Of a stretch of DNA of 64,000 nt, positions 34,146 through 42,696 are shown piece by piece. The notes beneath the pieces are model-generated. The model was not told where the DNA came from. It ran no database searches and saw only the letters and a program-made list of their open reading frames with translations. Location of the stretch: contig NZ_NGFO01000027.1 of assembly GCF_002149015.1 (NCBI RefSeq), positions 23,095-87,094 on the forward strand, in the 5' to 3' direction. How positions within the stretch are numbered: position 1 is the first letter of the stretch; each line of letters opens with the position of its first letter. The position numbers and the translations under genes are program-made. Source of the DNA: Gordonia lacunae. GTDB lineage: Bacteria > Actinomycetota > Actinomycetes > Mycobacteriales > Mycobacteriaceae.

Positions 34146-34904
34146 ATGGCCGACACGCAGGAGAGTGGGACTCGCGAGAGCCTGGCCGGCAAGACAGCGA
34201 TCGTCACGGGTGCCGCGGGCGGCATCGGATCGGCGATCGCCGCCGGCCTGGCCCGTGAGGGCATGCATGTCGTGGGTCTCGACGCCGACGACCGGGTCGA
34301 CGACGTGATGGCCGCGATCGGCGGCTCGGCGGTTCGCGGCGACCTGACCGACGCCGCGGTCAGCCAGGCCGCGGTCGACTCCGCGATCACCCGCACGGGG
34401 CGGCTCGACGTGATCGTCAACGCCGCCGGGATCCAGAAGCGAACCGACGCGATCGACATCTCCGACGATGATTTCGACCGGTTGCTCGAGGTGAACGTGT
34501 CCTCGGCGTACCGGCTGGTCCGCCAGGCCACGAAGAGCCTCATCGAGACGAAGGGCAGCGTGGTCAACATCGCCTCGCTGTCCGCCGACCGCGCCGTACC
34601 CGGGATCGTTCCCTACGGGGCGACGAAAGCCGCACTGACGCAACTGAGCAAGGGACTTGCTGCCGAACTCGGCCGGTACGGGATCCGGGTCAACGCCGTC
34701 GCGCCGGGTTACATCGAGACCCCGATGACCGCAGATGTCCTCGGCGAGGCCGACTTCCGCGCCGCCAAGCTCAACCGCATCCCCCTCCAGCGGTTCGCCG
34801 ACGGCGACGACGTGGCCGACGTCGTGACGTTCCTCGTTTCGGATGCGGCACGGTACGTCACCGGCGTCGTCCTGCCCGTCGACGGCGGCTACTCGATCAC
34901 GTGA
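34146..34904 (+). CDS. short-chain dehydrogenase/reductase
   Basis: A 252-residue classical SDR. The cofactor loop is TGAAGGIGSAIA, NAAG is present, the catalytic region is VNIASLSADRAVPGIVPYGATKAALT (Ser, Tyr and Lys in YGATK), and IRVNAVAPGYIETPM follows. Asp in VVGLDADD after strand 2 suggests NAD preference. It starts the plus-strand operon and overlaps glycerate kinase as GTGA. A role in oxidising a sugar acid or reducing a keto intermediate to glycerate would fit, but the sequence does not fix it. Confidence 0.9.
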   Translation: MADTQESGTRESLAGKTAIVTGAAGGIGSAIAAGLAREGMHVVGLDADDRVDDVMAAIGGSAVRGDLTDAAVSQAAVDSAITRTGRLDVIVNAAGIQKRTDAIDISDDDFDRLLEVNVSSAYRLVRQATKSLIETKGSVVNIASLSADRAVPGIVPYGATKAALTQLSKGLAAELGRYGIRVNAVAPGYIETPMTADVLGEADFRAAKLNRIPLQRFADGDDVADVVTFLVSDAARYVTGVVLPVDGGYSIT

Positions 34905-36076
34905 GCCGACAGGTCCCGGACGCCCCGCAGCCCGAGGTCTCGCACGCCTCGACAACCCCGTTGCACGTCGTCGTCGCCCCGGATTCGTTCAAGGGCAGCG
35001 CGTCCGCCCACGAGATCGCCGCGGCGATCGCCGACGGCTGGCAGCAGGCTCGCCCCGCCGACCGGCTGACCGTACTACCCCAGGCGGATGGCGGCGAGGG
35101 GACGCTGGCGGCGATCGCGACGTCGGCGGCGGGTGCCCGGTGGCACGTCGTCGGCAGACCCGTCTGCGGACCCGACCGTCGGCCGGTCCAGGCCCGCTGG
35201 CTCGAACTGCCGGGATCCGTCGCCGTCGTCGAGCTCGCGGAGTCGAGTGGCCTCCCACTGATGGCGCACCCGGCGCCCACCCGGGCGACGACCCGCGGTC
35301 TGGGACAGGTCATCTCGGCGGTACTGGGCGCCGGGGTCCGACGTGTCGTCGTCGGCCTGGGCGGTTCGGCATCGACCGACGGCGGGGTCGGAGCCCTGCT
35401 CGAACTGGGATTGCGTCTCCATGACGGCGACGACCGCCCCGTCCACATCGTCGATGTGCTCGACCTCGAACGCGTGGCCCGCATCGACTCGACGGCGCTG
35501 GCCGACCTCCCGCCCGAGGGCGTGGAGATCCTGACCGACACGACGGCCACGCTGTGCGGCCCCACCGGCGCGGCGCACACCTTCGGGGCGCAGAAGGGTG
35601 CCGACGCACCGACACGCCATGCCCTGGACCGGGCACTGCGCCACTTCGGCGGCGTGATGGCCGACCATTTCGGCGTCAGCACAACGCAATCCGGCGCGGG
35701 CGCCGCCGGTGGGACCGGTTTCGGGCTCCTGGCGTGGGGTGCGACACAAGTACCCGGGGCAGTGCGCGTCAATGATCTCACCGGCCTGACGGCGGCGCTG
35801 CCCACCGCAGATCTCGTCATCACCGGCGAAGGGTGCTACGACCGCACCTCGTCGACCGGGAAGCTCGTGGGCACCGTCCTGCGGCGCTGCGCCGAGCACG
35901 GCGTGCGTTCACTGGTCGTGGCCGGGCGGTTCGACGCGCGGCCTCCCGACCTCGGGGTCGAGCTGTCCGCGGTGGCCGGAACGGCGGCGGCCGCGATCGC
36001 CGATCCGGGCGTCCATGCGACCTCGGCGGCCAGGCTGGTCGCCACCACCCTCGACACTGTGGAAGCACTTTCTTGA
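34901..36076 (+). CDS. glycerate kinase (GlxK type)
   Basis: Phosphorylates D-glycerate into lower glycolysis. The 391-residue protein has VVVAPDSFKGSASAHEIAAA near residue 25 and LPQADGGEGTLAA shortly after, the family N-terminal signatures. VVVGLGGSASTDGGVGAL and LVITGEGCYDRTSSTGK follow. The GTG start overlaps the SDR stop by four bases. Its last codons double as a LacI-type operator for the next genes. This is the strongest clue that the pathway releases glycerate. Confidence 0.92.
   Translation: MSRQVPDAPQPEVSHASTTPLHVVVAPDSFKGSASAHEIAAAIADGWQQARPADRLTVLPQADGGEGTLAAIATSAAGARWHVVGRPVCGPDRRPVQARWLELPGSVAVVELAESSGLPLMAHPAPTRATTRGLGQVISAVLGAGVRRVVVGLGGSASTDGGVGALLELGLRLHDGDDRPVHIVDVLDLERVARIDSTALADLPPEGVEILTDTTATLCGPTGAAHTFGAQKGADAPTRHALDRALRHFGGVMADHFGVSTTQSGAGAAGGTGFGLLAWGATQVPGAVRVNDLTGLTAALPTADLVITGEGCYDRTSSTGKLVGTVLRRCAEHGVRSLVVAGRFDARPPDLGVELSAVAGTAAAAIADPGVHATSAARLVATTLDTVEALS
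36060..36075. promoter_or_regulatory. LacI-type operator 6, inside the end of glycerate kinase
   Basis: TGGAAGCACTTTCTTG matches the locus consensus with one core change (A for G). It lies within the final codons of glycerate kinase, 66 bases before the MaoC-like gene, and may control an internal promoter for that gene and the second CoA-transferase. Confidence 0.6.
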
Positions 36077-36140
36077 TTCCCGTTCCAGTTACCCCCTACG
36101 CCGGCCCCGCGGGGGCCGAGCCGACGAGGAGCACGACGAA

Positions 36141-36599
36141 ATGACCGACCCATCACCAGCCACCTCCGCGCCCCTGAGTCTGAGTGTCGGGGACACCGCG
36201 ACCTTCACCAAGACCGTCGGCGAATACGATGTGTACGGATTCGCCGGTATCACCGGTGATTTCGCGCCCAACCACATAGACCGCGCGTACATGGCCGCCG
36301 GTTCCTACGGCGAACGGATCGCCCACGGTGTACTGATCCTCGGACTGTCCTCGACCGCGTCCACCGAGATCGCGGCCCGGGCGGGCGAGCGCGCGGTGTC
36401 CTATGGCTACGACCGAGTCCGCTTCGTCGCGCCCGTCTTCCTCGGCGACACGGTCACGATCACCTACACCGTCGACCGCATCGACGACGCCGAACAGAAG
36501 TCCTACTCCTCGATCGTCGCGACCACTCAGCGCGGTGAGACCTGCATGGTCGCCACTCACGTCCTGAAGTTCCTGCCGCACACCGATTCCGCGTCCTGA
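36141..36599 (+). CDS. MaoC-like (R)-specific enoyl-CoA hydratase/dehydratase
   Basis: A 152-residue single hotdog domain. The catalytic region is FAGITGDFAPNHID, with the Asp and His of the hydratase motif, followed by RIAHGVLILGL. Length fits PhaJ-type monofunctional hydratases. The ATG has a GAGGAGC site 10 bases upstream; longer frames reach back into glycerate kinase and are unlikely. It would hydrate the enoyl-CoA made by the acyl-CoA dehydrogenase, or run in reverse. Confidence 0.88.
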   Translation: MTDPSPATSAPLSLSVGDTATFTKTVGEYDVYGFAGITGDFAPNHIDRAYMAAGSYGERIAHGVLILGLSSTASTEIAARAGERAVSYGYDRVRFVAPVFLGDTVTITYTVDRIDDAEQKSYSSIVATTQRGETCMVATHVLKFLPHTDSAS

Positions 36600-36646
36600 C
36601 CCCGCCGTCCCCGACGACCCACGTCCCGCCCCGACCAGGAGAGCTC

Positions 36647-38263
36647 GTGCACACACCCCCCATCCTCACCACCCGTCAGGCGGCCGACCTGATCCACGAC
36701 GGCGACACCATCACGGTGAGCTCGTCGTCAGGTCTCGGCTGCCCCGATGCCGTGCTCGCCGGGATCGGGCAGCGGTTCGACGAGACCCGGTCGCCCGCCG
36801 GGATCACCAGCGTCCACAGCATCGCCGCCGGCGACATGTGGGGGATCAAGGGCATCGACCACCTCGCTCGCCCGGGGTTGCTCCGCCGCGTCATCGCCGG
36901 TTCCTATCCGTCCGGTCCGTCGAGCGCCGAACCGCCCGCGATCTGGCAGATGATCGAGAACAACGAGGTCGAGGCCTACAACTTCCCATCGGGCATCCTG
37001 TTCCAGCTTCACCGGGCCGCGGCGGCGAAGCAGCCCGGGGTGCTGTCGCAGGTCGGCGTCGACACCTTTGTCGACCCCCGCGTCGGGGCGGGCCGGATGA
37101 ACACCGTCACCCCGGATGCCTACGTTCGCGTCCAGGAGATCGACGATCAGGAGTGGTTGTTCTACGAGGCCCTGGTCCCCGACGTCGCCATCATCCGCGC
37201 GACGACCGCCGACACCCACGGAAACCTCACCTTCGAGGAGGAGGCCTCACCGCTCGGGGCGCTCGACCTCGCCTATGCCGCCCACAACAACGGCGGTGTG
37301 GTCATCGCGCAGGTGAAATATCTCGCCGATGGCGGCAGTCTCGCACCGCAGGCGGTCCGGGTGCCCGGCATCCTCGTCGACGCCATCGTCGTCGTGCCCG
37401 ATCAGCTGCAGACCACCCAGACACCGTACGACCCCGCCATCTCCGGCGAGCTGAGGCGCCCGCTGAGCACCCTCGACCCCGTCCCCTTCTCCCTGGAGAA
37501 GATCATGGCGCGTCGTGCCGCGGCTGAGTTGCGATCCGGTGAGATCGCGAACATCGGTTTCGGTGTCTCGGCACTCGTCCCCCACGTTCTCGTGGAAGAA
37601 GGTCTTCCGCAGGCGGTCTCATGGGTGATCGAACAGGGCGCGGTCGGTGGCGTCCCGCTGCTCGACTTCGTCTTCGGAGTGTCCCAGAACCCAGACGCGA
37701 TCATGCAGAGCGCGGACCAGTTCACGCTTCTGCAGGGCGGCGGGTTCGAGCACTCGCTGCTGTCGTTCCTCGAGATCGACCGACACGGCAACGTCAACGT
37801 GCACAGCCTCCCGAAGCGGCGTCATGTGACCGCGGGACTCGGCGGTTTCGTCGACATCACCACGGGCGCACCCTCGATCGTCTTCGTCGGCTCGTTCACG
37901 GCCGGACGTCGTGACATCGGTATCGAGCACGGTCGGCTGGATATCCGATCCGATGGTCCGCACACCAAGCTCGTCGCCGATGTCGACTCGCCGACCTTCT
38001 CGGGCCGTCGGGCTCTCGAGAAGGGTCAGCGCGTCGTCTACGTCACCGAGCGAGCGGTACTCGAGTTGCGGCCGGCGGGAATCACTGTCGTGGAGGTCGC
38101 CCCCGGCGTCGATCTCCGGCGCGACGTACTCGACCGCTCGGAATTCGAGCTCCTCGTCGACCCCGACCTGCGCACCATGGCCTCGGGCCTGTTCTCGCCG
38201 GACCGCATGGGGCTGACCCTCGACCTCCAGCCTGCGCATTCGCGTATCCGCGCGCTGGACTGA
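36647..38263 (+). CDS. second propionate-CoA-transferase-like acyl-CoA transferase
   Basis: A 538-residue fused family I CoA-transferase and paralogue of the one at 29238. The catalytic Glu is in WVIEQGAVGG, and GGFVDITTGAPSIVFVGSFTAG parallels the other copy. The N-terminal half has FPSGILFQLHRAAAAKQPGV, also shared. GTG start with AGGAGAG upstream. It ends the plus-strand operon, 47 bases after the MaoC-like gene. Two such enzymes in one regulon suggest two acids or opposite directions of CoA transfer. Confidence 0.88.
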   Translation: MHTPPILTTRQAADLIHDGDTITVSSSSGLGCPDAVLAGIGQRFDETRSPAGITSVHSIAAGDMWGIKGIDHLARPGLLRRVIAGSYPSGPSSAEPPAIWQMIENNEVEAYNFPSGILFQLHRAAAAKQPGVLSQVGVDTFVDPRVGAGRMNTVTPDAYVRVQEIDDQEWLFYEALVPDVAIIRATTADTHGNLTFEEEASPLGALDLAYAAHNNGGVVIAQVKYLADGGSLAPQAVRVPGILVDAIVVVPDQLQTTQTPYDPAISGELRRPLSTLDPVPFSLEKIMARRAAAELRSGEIANIGFGVSALVPHVLVEEGLPQAVSWVIEQGAVGGVPLLDFVFGVSQNPDAIMQSADQFTLLQGGGFEHSLLSFLEIDRHGNVNVHSLPKRRHVTAGLGGFVDITTGAPSIVFVGSFTAGRRDIGIEHGRLDIRSDGPHTKLVADVDSPTFSGRRALEKGQRVVYVTERAVLELRPAGITVVEVAPGVDLRRDVLDRSEFELLVDPDLRTMASGLFSPDRMGLTLDLQPAHSRIRALD

Positions 38264-38288
38264 GGACGCCCGGACCGAGGCCGGATCG

Positions 38289-38789
38289 TCAGGCCACGCG
38301 GTGTCGCTGCTCGGCGAGAACCGGCAGGATCTGTTCGCGGATGCGCCGTTCGGTGGCCGCGCCGTCGATCGGCACCAGGATCACCGCGTCGGCGACCTCG
38401 GCCGCGTAGATGTCGCGGACCAGCGTGATCAGTCCGTGTGTCGTACCGATGTAGCGGATGGTGCCGGAGCCCGTCTCCGACGATGCGCCCACCGCGGCCG
38501 CGGCCGCCGCACGCGCCGAAGCGGCGTCCGGCGCGACGGTCACCTCCACCTCGAGGGCGACCACGAACTTGGCCTGGTCGTGGCTACCGGCCCGGAGCAA
38601 GGAGCGGGCGCGCTGTGCCTCGCGGAGTGTCTCGCGCCGCACGACGATCGGAAACGTCTGTGCCAGTGCGTCGCCGGCGATGGCGATCTGGAATCCCGGC
38701 CGGCCGATGCTGATCGGGGCCGTCGCTGCGGCTGTCGGTGCGGCGATCACGGTGCCGCGGTCGGCACGTGCGTCGAGTTCGATGGTCAT
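38289..38789 (-). CDS. orphan C-terminal half of a luciferase-like flavoprotein (uncertain)
   Basis: A 166-residue protein. It resembles only the second half of luciferase-like FMN monooxygenases: GRPGFQIAIAGDALAQTFPIVV parallels the strand after the FMN site, RRETLREAQRARSLL the following helix, and ADAVILVPIDG with IREQILPVLAEQ the family C-terminus. The N-terminal half of the barrel is absent, and a normal start (ATG, 4 bases after the upstream gene) argues against simple decay. It is co-transcribed with the cysteine-desulfurase-like gene. It may be a non-catalytic subunit, a chaperone for flavin, or a relic. Confidence 0.5.
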   Translation of the reverse strand: MTIELDARADRGTVIAAPTAAATAPISIGRPGFQIAIAGDALAQTFPIVVRRETLREAQRARSLLRAGSHDQAKFVVALEVEVTVAPDAASARAAAAAAVGASSETGSGTIRYIGTTHGLITLVRDIYAAEVADAVILVPIDGAATERRIREQILPVLAEQRHRVA

Positions 38790-38793
38790 CTGC

Positions 38794-40128
38794 TCACCCC
38801 TCGTCGAGTTCTTCTCGGATGGTCTCTGCGGTCAGTGCGCGCAGTGCGTCGAGGAGCCGGTCGATGTCCTCGGAGGTGGTACCCGCGCCGAAGCTCGCAC
38901 GTACCGCCCCGGCCGGATGTCCGAGACGCCTCAGCAGCGGGTGGGCACAGAACCGGCCGTCGCGCACACCGATGCCGTGTCGTGCACTCAGATACTCGGC
39001 GACGACCCGCGGTGCGATGCCGTCGACGGTGAAGCCCGCGATTCCCACCCGGTCGGTGGAGTCGGTGAAGACCCGCAACGGCCGCACCCCGTCGACCGCG
39101 GCCAGTCCCTGGTCGAGACGCTCGGACAGGCGCAGCTCGTGCAACCCGATCGCCTCCGGTCCGAGGTCGGCGAGGGCGCGACAGGCCTGGGCGATCGAGA
39201 CCGCGCCGAGCACGTTCGGCGAGCCCGCCTCGTGCCGGGCGGCCCCGGTGTGCCAGGTGACGCCACCGGCGCGCGGGCCGAGATCGACATCGGCGGTCGC
39301 GCCGCCGCCGGCCAGGTAGGGGTCGGCGGCGTCGAACCAGTCCCGGCGGCCGATCAGGACTCCGGCTCCGAACGGCGCGTAGGCCTTGTGTCCGGAGAAC
39401 GCCAGGTAGTCGATGCCGTGACTGACGATGGACACGGGCCGGTGCGCGACCAGCTGCGCGGCGTCGACCAGGATGCGGGCCCCGTGCCGGTGGGCGATCG
39501 ACGCGAGCCGGCCGATGGGCAGCACCTCGCCGGTGACGTTCGACGCCGCGGTGACCGCGAGCAGCGATGCCGGCGCCGACTCCAGCTCGGCCTCGAGCGC
39601 GACCAGGGTGTCCTCGATCGTGTCGCAGGCGGGGACGACCCGGGCCCGGTTGCGACCGTCGCGCGGCGCGCACCACGGCAGCAGGTTGGCGTGATGCTCG
39701 ATGTCGAGCACGACGACGTCCCCGGGGGTGATGTGTGCGGCGAGGTTGATGGCATCGGTGGTGTTGCGGGTGAAGACGACGGCGTCGTCGACTCGCCCGC
39801 GGACGAACTCGCGCACGGTCTCCCGGGCAGCCTCGTACCGGGCGGTCGTGACCTGCGACAGGTGGCCGGCACCGCGATGAACACTCGCGTACTCGCCGAG
39901 ACCCTCGGCGACCGCGGCGGCCACCGAACTCAGTGCCGGCGCGCTCGCGGCGTAGTCGAGATTGACGTATCGCGTCGTCCCGCCGTGGGCCAACGGCACG
40001 GACACATCGGCGCCGACGACCGGGGCCAGCCCGGGAATGACCGGACGCGCAGGGTGGTCGTGATCGACGATGCCGGCGTCGACGGACTGGTGGCCGACAG
40101 CGCTCGGCGCTGACAGGACAGCGGTCAT
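38794..40128 (-). CDS. cysteine desulfurase-like class V aminotransferase
   Basis: A 444-residue PLP enzyme. The PLP lysine lies in FSGHKAYAPFG, with DAAQLVAHRPV carrying the Asp that contacts the ring nitrogen, and VVFTRNTTDAINLAA and DIEHHANLLPW typical of the SufS/CsdA group. It lacks neighbouring suf genes, so it may serve a special sulfur acceptor or be a lyase of another type. The ATG at 40128 has GAGGAGC upstream. It is divergent from isochorismate synthase, and a DtxR/IdeR-like box lies in the shared region. Confidence 0.86.
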   Translation of the reverse strand: MTAVLSAPSAVGHQSVDAGIVDHDHPARPVIPGLAPVVGADVSVPLAHGGTTRYVNLDYAASAPALSSVAAAVAEGLGEYASVHRGAGHLSQVTTARYEAARETVREFVRGRVDDAVVFTRNTTDAINLAAHITPGDVVVLDIEHHANLLPWCAPRDGRNRARVVPACDTIEDTLVALEAELESAPASLLAVTAASNVTGEVLPIGRLASIAHRHGARILVDAAQLVAHRPVSIVSHGIDYLAFSGHKAYAPFGAGVLIGRRDWFDAADPYLAGGGATADVDLGPRAGGVTWHTGAARHEAGSPNVLGAVSIAQACRALADLGPEAIGLHELRLSERLDQGLAAVDGVRPLRVFTDSTDRVGIAGFTVDGIAPRVVAEYLSARHGIGVRDGRFCAHPLLRRLGHPAGAVRASFGAGTTSEDIDRLLDALRALTAETIREELDEG

Positions 40129-40321
40129 GGCATGAGCTCCTCTGGATTTCCGCGCTTGCCGCGTCCGGTCGGTACGCGGCCAGGTCGTCACCCGGAGCAC
40201 CCCGCCGCGGAGGAGGGTTGCCGACCAGCGAGCCGGGGCTTGTCACTGGCACTCATGACCTGCGACCAAGCCTCGTCGATGCCGCGCAGACGTGTCAATT
40301 TTCACTCAGCGTGATTGCAAG

Positions 40322-40340
40322 TTAGGGCACACTTACCTGT
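40322..40340. promoter_or_regulatory. DtxR/IdeR-type iron box (isochorismate synthase)
   Basis: TTAGGGCACACTTACCTGT matches the consensus TTAGGTTAGSCTAACCTAA at 12 of 19 positions. It ends three bases before the isochorismate synthase start, where bound repressor would block transcription start. The divergent desulfurase-like gene may share it. Confidence 0.62.
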
Positions 40341-40343
40341 AGC

Positions 40344-41459
40344 GTGTCAGGGGTGTCAGCGACTGATGTGTTCGTGTTGTCCCGCCCGCACGGCACCGTG
40401 CGGGGCCGGGGGGCGGTCCGGGGTTTCACCGATGTCGACGCGGCTTCGGCCGCGCTGCGTTCCGGCGAGATCGACGCGTTGACCGGCGCGATCCCGTTCG
40501 ACCTCGCCGACCCGGCCGCGCTGGTGGTGCCCGAGGTCCTGCACATCGACGATGCCCCGCTGGCGGGCGGGCCGCCGCTGTTGCGAACACCGGTCTCGAC
40601 CACCCTGCACCCCACCGCCGACGAGCATCGCGAACGGGTGGCGCACGCGGTCAAACGGATCGTCGCCGGCGACGTCGGCAAGGTCGTCCTCGCCCGCAGC
40701 GTCGACATCGTGCTCGACGCCGAGGTCGCGCCGACCGAACTCCTCGACGCTCTCGCGGGCGGGAACGCCGGGCACAACGCATTCGGCGTCGACCTCGGCG
40801 CGGCCACCGGCTCCGGGTCCTGGTTGTTGGGCGCGAGTCCCGAGGTGCTGCTGCGCAAATCGGGATCGGTCGTCACCTGCCACCCCTACGCGGGGTCGGC
40901 ACCCCGGTCACCGGATCCGGTCGTCGACCGCGCCATCGCCGACGGATTGCTCTCCTCGGCAAAGGATCTCGCCGAACACGCGTTCGTGGTGGATCACCTG
41001 CGGGACCGGTTGTCGCACCTGTGCGACGACGTCGACGCGCCATCGACCCCGCAACTGCAGTCGACCGGAGAGGTCTGGCATCTCGCCACCCCGATCCGCG
41101 CGACGCTGCGCGACCCCGCGACCACCGCGCTCGATCTCGCACTCCTGCTCGGGCCCACCCCCGCCGTTTGCGGCACACCGAGTGATGTTGCGGCACAGAT
41201 CATCCGGGAGGTCGAGGGGGAACGCGGCTTCTATGCGGGTGCCGTCGGCTGGTGCGACGGAGCCGGCGACGGCGAATGGATGGTGACCATCCGGTGCCTC
41301 GAGCTGGAGGCCGATCGCCGCAGTCTGCGCACATGGGCCGGCGGGGGCATCGTCGAACACTCCGACCCCCAGGGCGAACTCGAGGAGACCGCGTTCAAAC
41401 TCCGGACGGTCCTCAACGCGCTGGGGATCGACGGCCTCGACCAGCCGCGGAACGACTGA
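40344..41459 (+). CDS. dhbC: isochorismate synthase (siderophore pathway)
   Basis: Converts chorismate to isochorismate, the first step to salicylate or 2,3-dihydroxybenzoate caps of siderophores. The 371-residue protein has the chorismate-enzyme signatures: KIVAGDVGKVVLARS, SWLLGASPEVLLRK, TGEVWHLATPI, LLGPTPAVCGTP and ERGFYAGAVGW. Start GTG (40344) sits three bases after a DtxR/IdeR-like box, so the message may be leaderless or start at GTG 40353. Menaquinone MenF is the alternative, but the iron box and iron-uptake neighbours favour a siderophore role. Confidence 0.86.
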   Translation: MSGVSATDVFVLSRPHGTVRGRGAVRGFTDVDAASAALRSGEIDALTGAIPFDLADPAALVVPEVLHIDDAPLAGGPPLLRTPVSTTLHPTADEHRERVAHAVKRIVAGDVGKVVLARSVDIVLDAEVAPTELLDALAGGNAGHNAFGVDLGAATGSGSWLLGASPEVLLRKSGSVVTCHPYAGSAPRSPDPVVDRAIADGLLSSAKDLAEHAFVVDHLRDRLSHLCDDVDAPSTPQLQSTGEVWHLATPIRATLRDPATTALDLALLLGPTPAVCGTPSDVAAQIIREVEGERGFYAGAVGWCDGAGDGEWMVTIRCLELEADRRSLRTWAGGGIVEHSDPQGELEETAFKLRTVLNALGIDGLDQPRND

Positions 41460-41478
41460 GCGGCCGAGCCCGGACCTC

Positions 41479-42696
41479 TCAGCCCAGTGCCCGGTCCAGA
41501 TCCCCGAGCAGGTCGTCGACCCCTTCGAGACCGACCGACAACCGCACCACCGAGTCGCTGAGACCGATGGCCGCGCGCCCGTCGGGCCCCATCGCACGGT
41601 GCGTGGTGGTCGCCGGATGGGTGATCAGCGACTTCGAGTCACCGAGATTGTTGGAGATGTCGACGATCTGCAGGCCGTTGAGCACCTCGAAAGCGCGTTT
41701 CTTGCCGTCGATGCCGTCGTGGTCGTTGAGTTCGAAGGTCACCACGGTGCCACCGCCGGACATCTGCGCCTTCGCGAGCTCGTACTGCGGATGCGACTGC
41801 AGGAACGGGTATTTGACCCATCGCACACGCGGGTCGGCTTCGAGGAACTCGGCGATGCGGAGCGCGGAGGACACCGAGGCATCCACCCGCAGGCGCATCG
41901 TCTCCAGGCCCTTCACCAGCGTCCAGGCGTTGAACGGGCTCAGCGCGGGTCCGGTGTGCCGCATGAGTTGCTGCACCGGCCCGTCCACGTACTCCTTGGT
42001 CCCGAGTACCGCGCCGCCCATCACACGTCCCTGGCCGTCGATGTGCTTGGTCCCCGAGTACACGATGACGTCGGCACCGAGTTCGAGACCGCGCTGCAGG
42101 AGCGGGGTCGCGAAGACATTGTCCAGCACCACCTGCGCGCCCGCCGCATGCGCCAGTTCCGACACCTTCACGACGTCGACGAGGCTCTGCATCGGATTCG
42201 ACGGGGTCTCGAAGAACACCGCGTCGGTGGGCTTGGACAGTGCCCGCTCCCACTGTTCGAGGTCCTCGCCGTCGACGAACTCGGTCTCGATCCCCCACCG
42301 CGGCAGGATCTCGTTACACACCACGAAGCAGGAGCCGAACAGGCTGCGGGCGGCAACCAGGCGATCGCCGGCCTTCAGCAGCGCACCGAGCGCGACGAAC
42401 ACCGCGGCCATCCCGCTGGCCGTGGCGAAGCACGCCTCGGCACCTTCGAGCCGGCGCAGTCGTTCCTGGAACATCTCGACGGTCGGGTTGCCGTAGCGCG
42501 AGTAGACGAATCGCTCGTCCTCCCCGGTGAAGGCGCGCTCGGCGGCCTCCGCGGAGTCGTAGACGTAGCCGCTCGTGAGGTACAGCGCCTCGGCGGTCTC
42601 GTTGAACCCCGAGCGGGCCAGGCCGCCCCGCACCGCGATGGTGTCAGCAGAGAGCCCGTCGGGCAGTTCACGACTGACGGGCAGATCAGAACTCAC
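41479..42696 (-). CDS. metZ: O-succinylhomoserine sulfhydrylase
   Basis: Forms homocysteine from O-succinylhomoserine and sulfide in methionine synthesis. The 405-residue PLP enzyme of the Cys/Met metabolism group has the PLP lysine in VIVYSGTKHIDGQGRVMGG and SRYGNPTVEMFQERL near the N-terminus. GTG at 42696 overlaps the rhodanese stop as GTGA and has GGAGG six bases upstream; this is better than the longer GTG at 42708. The rhodanese-metZ pairing matches mycobacterial order. Confidence 0.93.
   Translation of the reverse strand: MSSDLPVSRELPDGLSADTIAVRGGLARSGFNETAEALYLTSGYVYDSAEAAERAFTGEDERFVYSRYGNPTVEMFQERLRRLEGAEACFATASGMAAVFVALGALLKAGDRLVAARSLFGSCFVVCNEILPRWGIETEFVDGEDLEQWERALSKPTDAVFFETPSNPMQSLVDVVKVSELAHAAGAQVVLDNVFATPLLQRGLELGADVIVYSGTKHIDGQGRVMGGAVLGTKEYVDGPVQQLMRHTGPALSPFNAWTLVKGLETMRLRVDASVSSALRIAEFLEADPRVRWVKYPFLQSHPQYELAKAQMSGGGTVVTFELNDHDGIDGKKRAFEVLNGLQIVDISNNLGDSKSLITHPATTTHRAMGPDGRAAIGLSDSVVRLSVGLEGVDDLLGDLDRALG

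Noticed and set aside
20452..38263. Ordinary glyoxylate-to-glycerate pathway (carboligase, isomerase, reductase, glycerate kinase)
   Set aside because: The isomerase, SDR and kinase would fit, but no glyoxylate carboligase is in the locus and the importer, CoA enzymes and DUF993 would remain unexplained. The ThDP enzyme at 55.7 kb has its own regulator.
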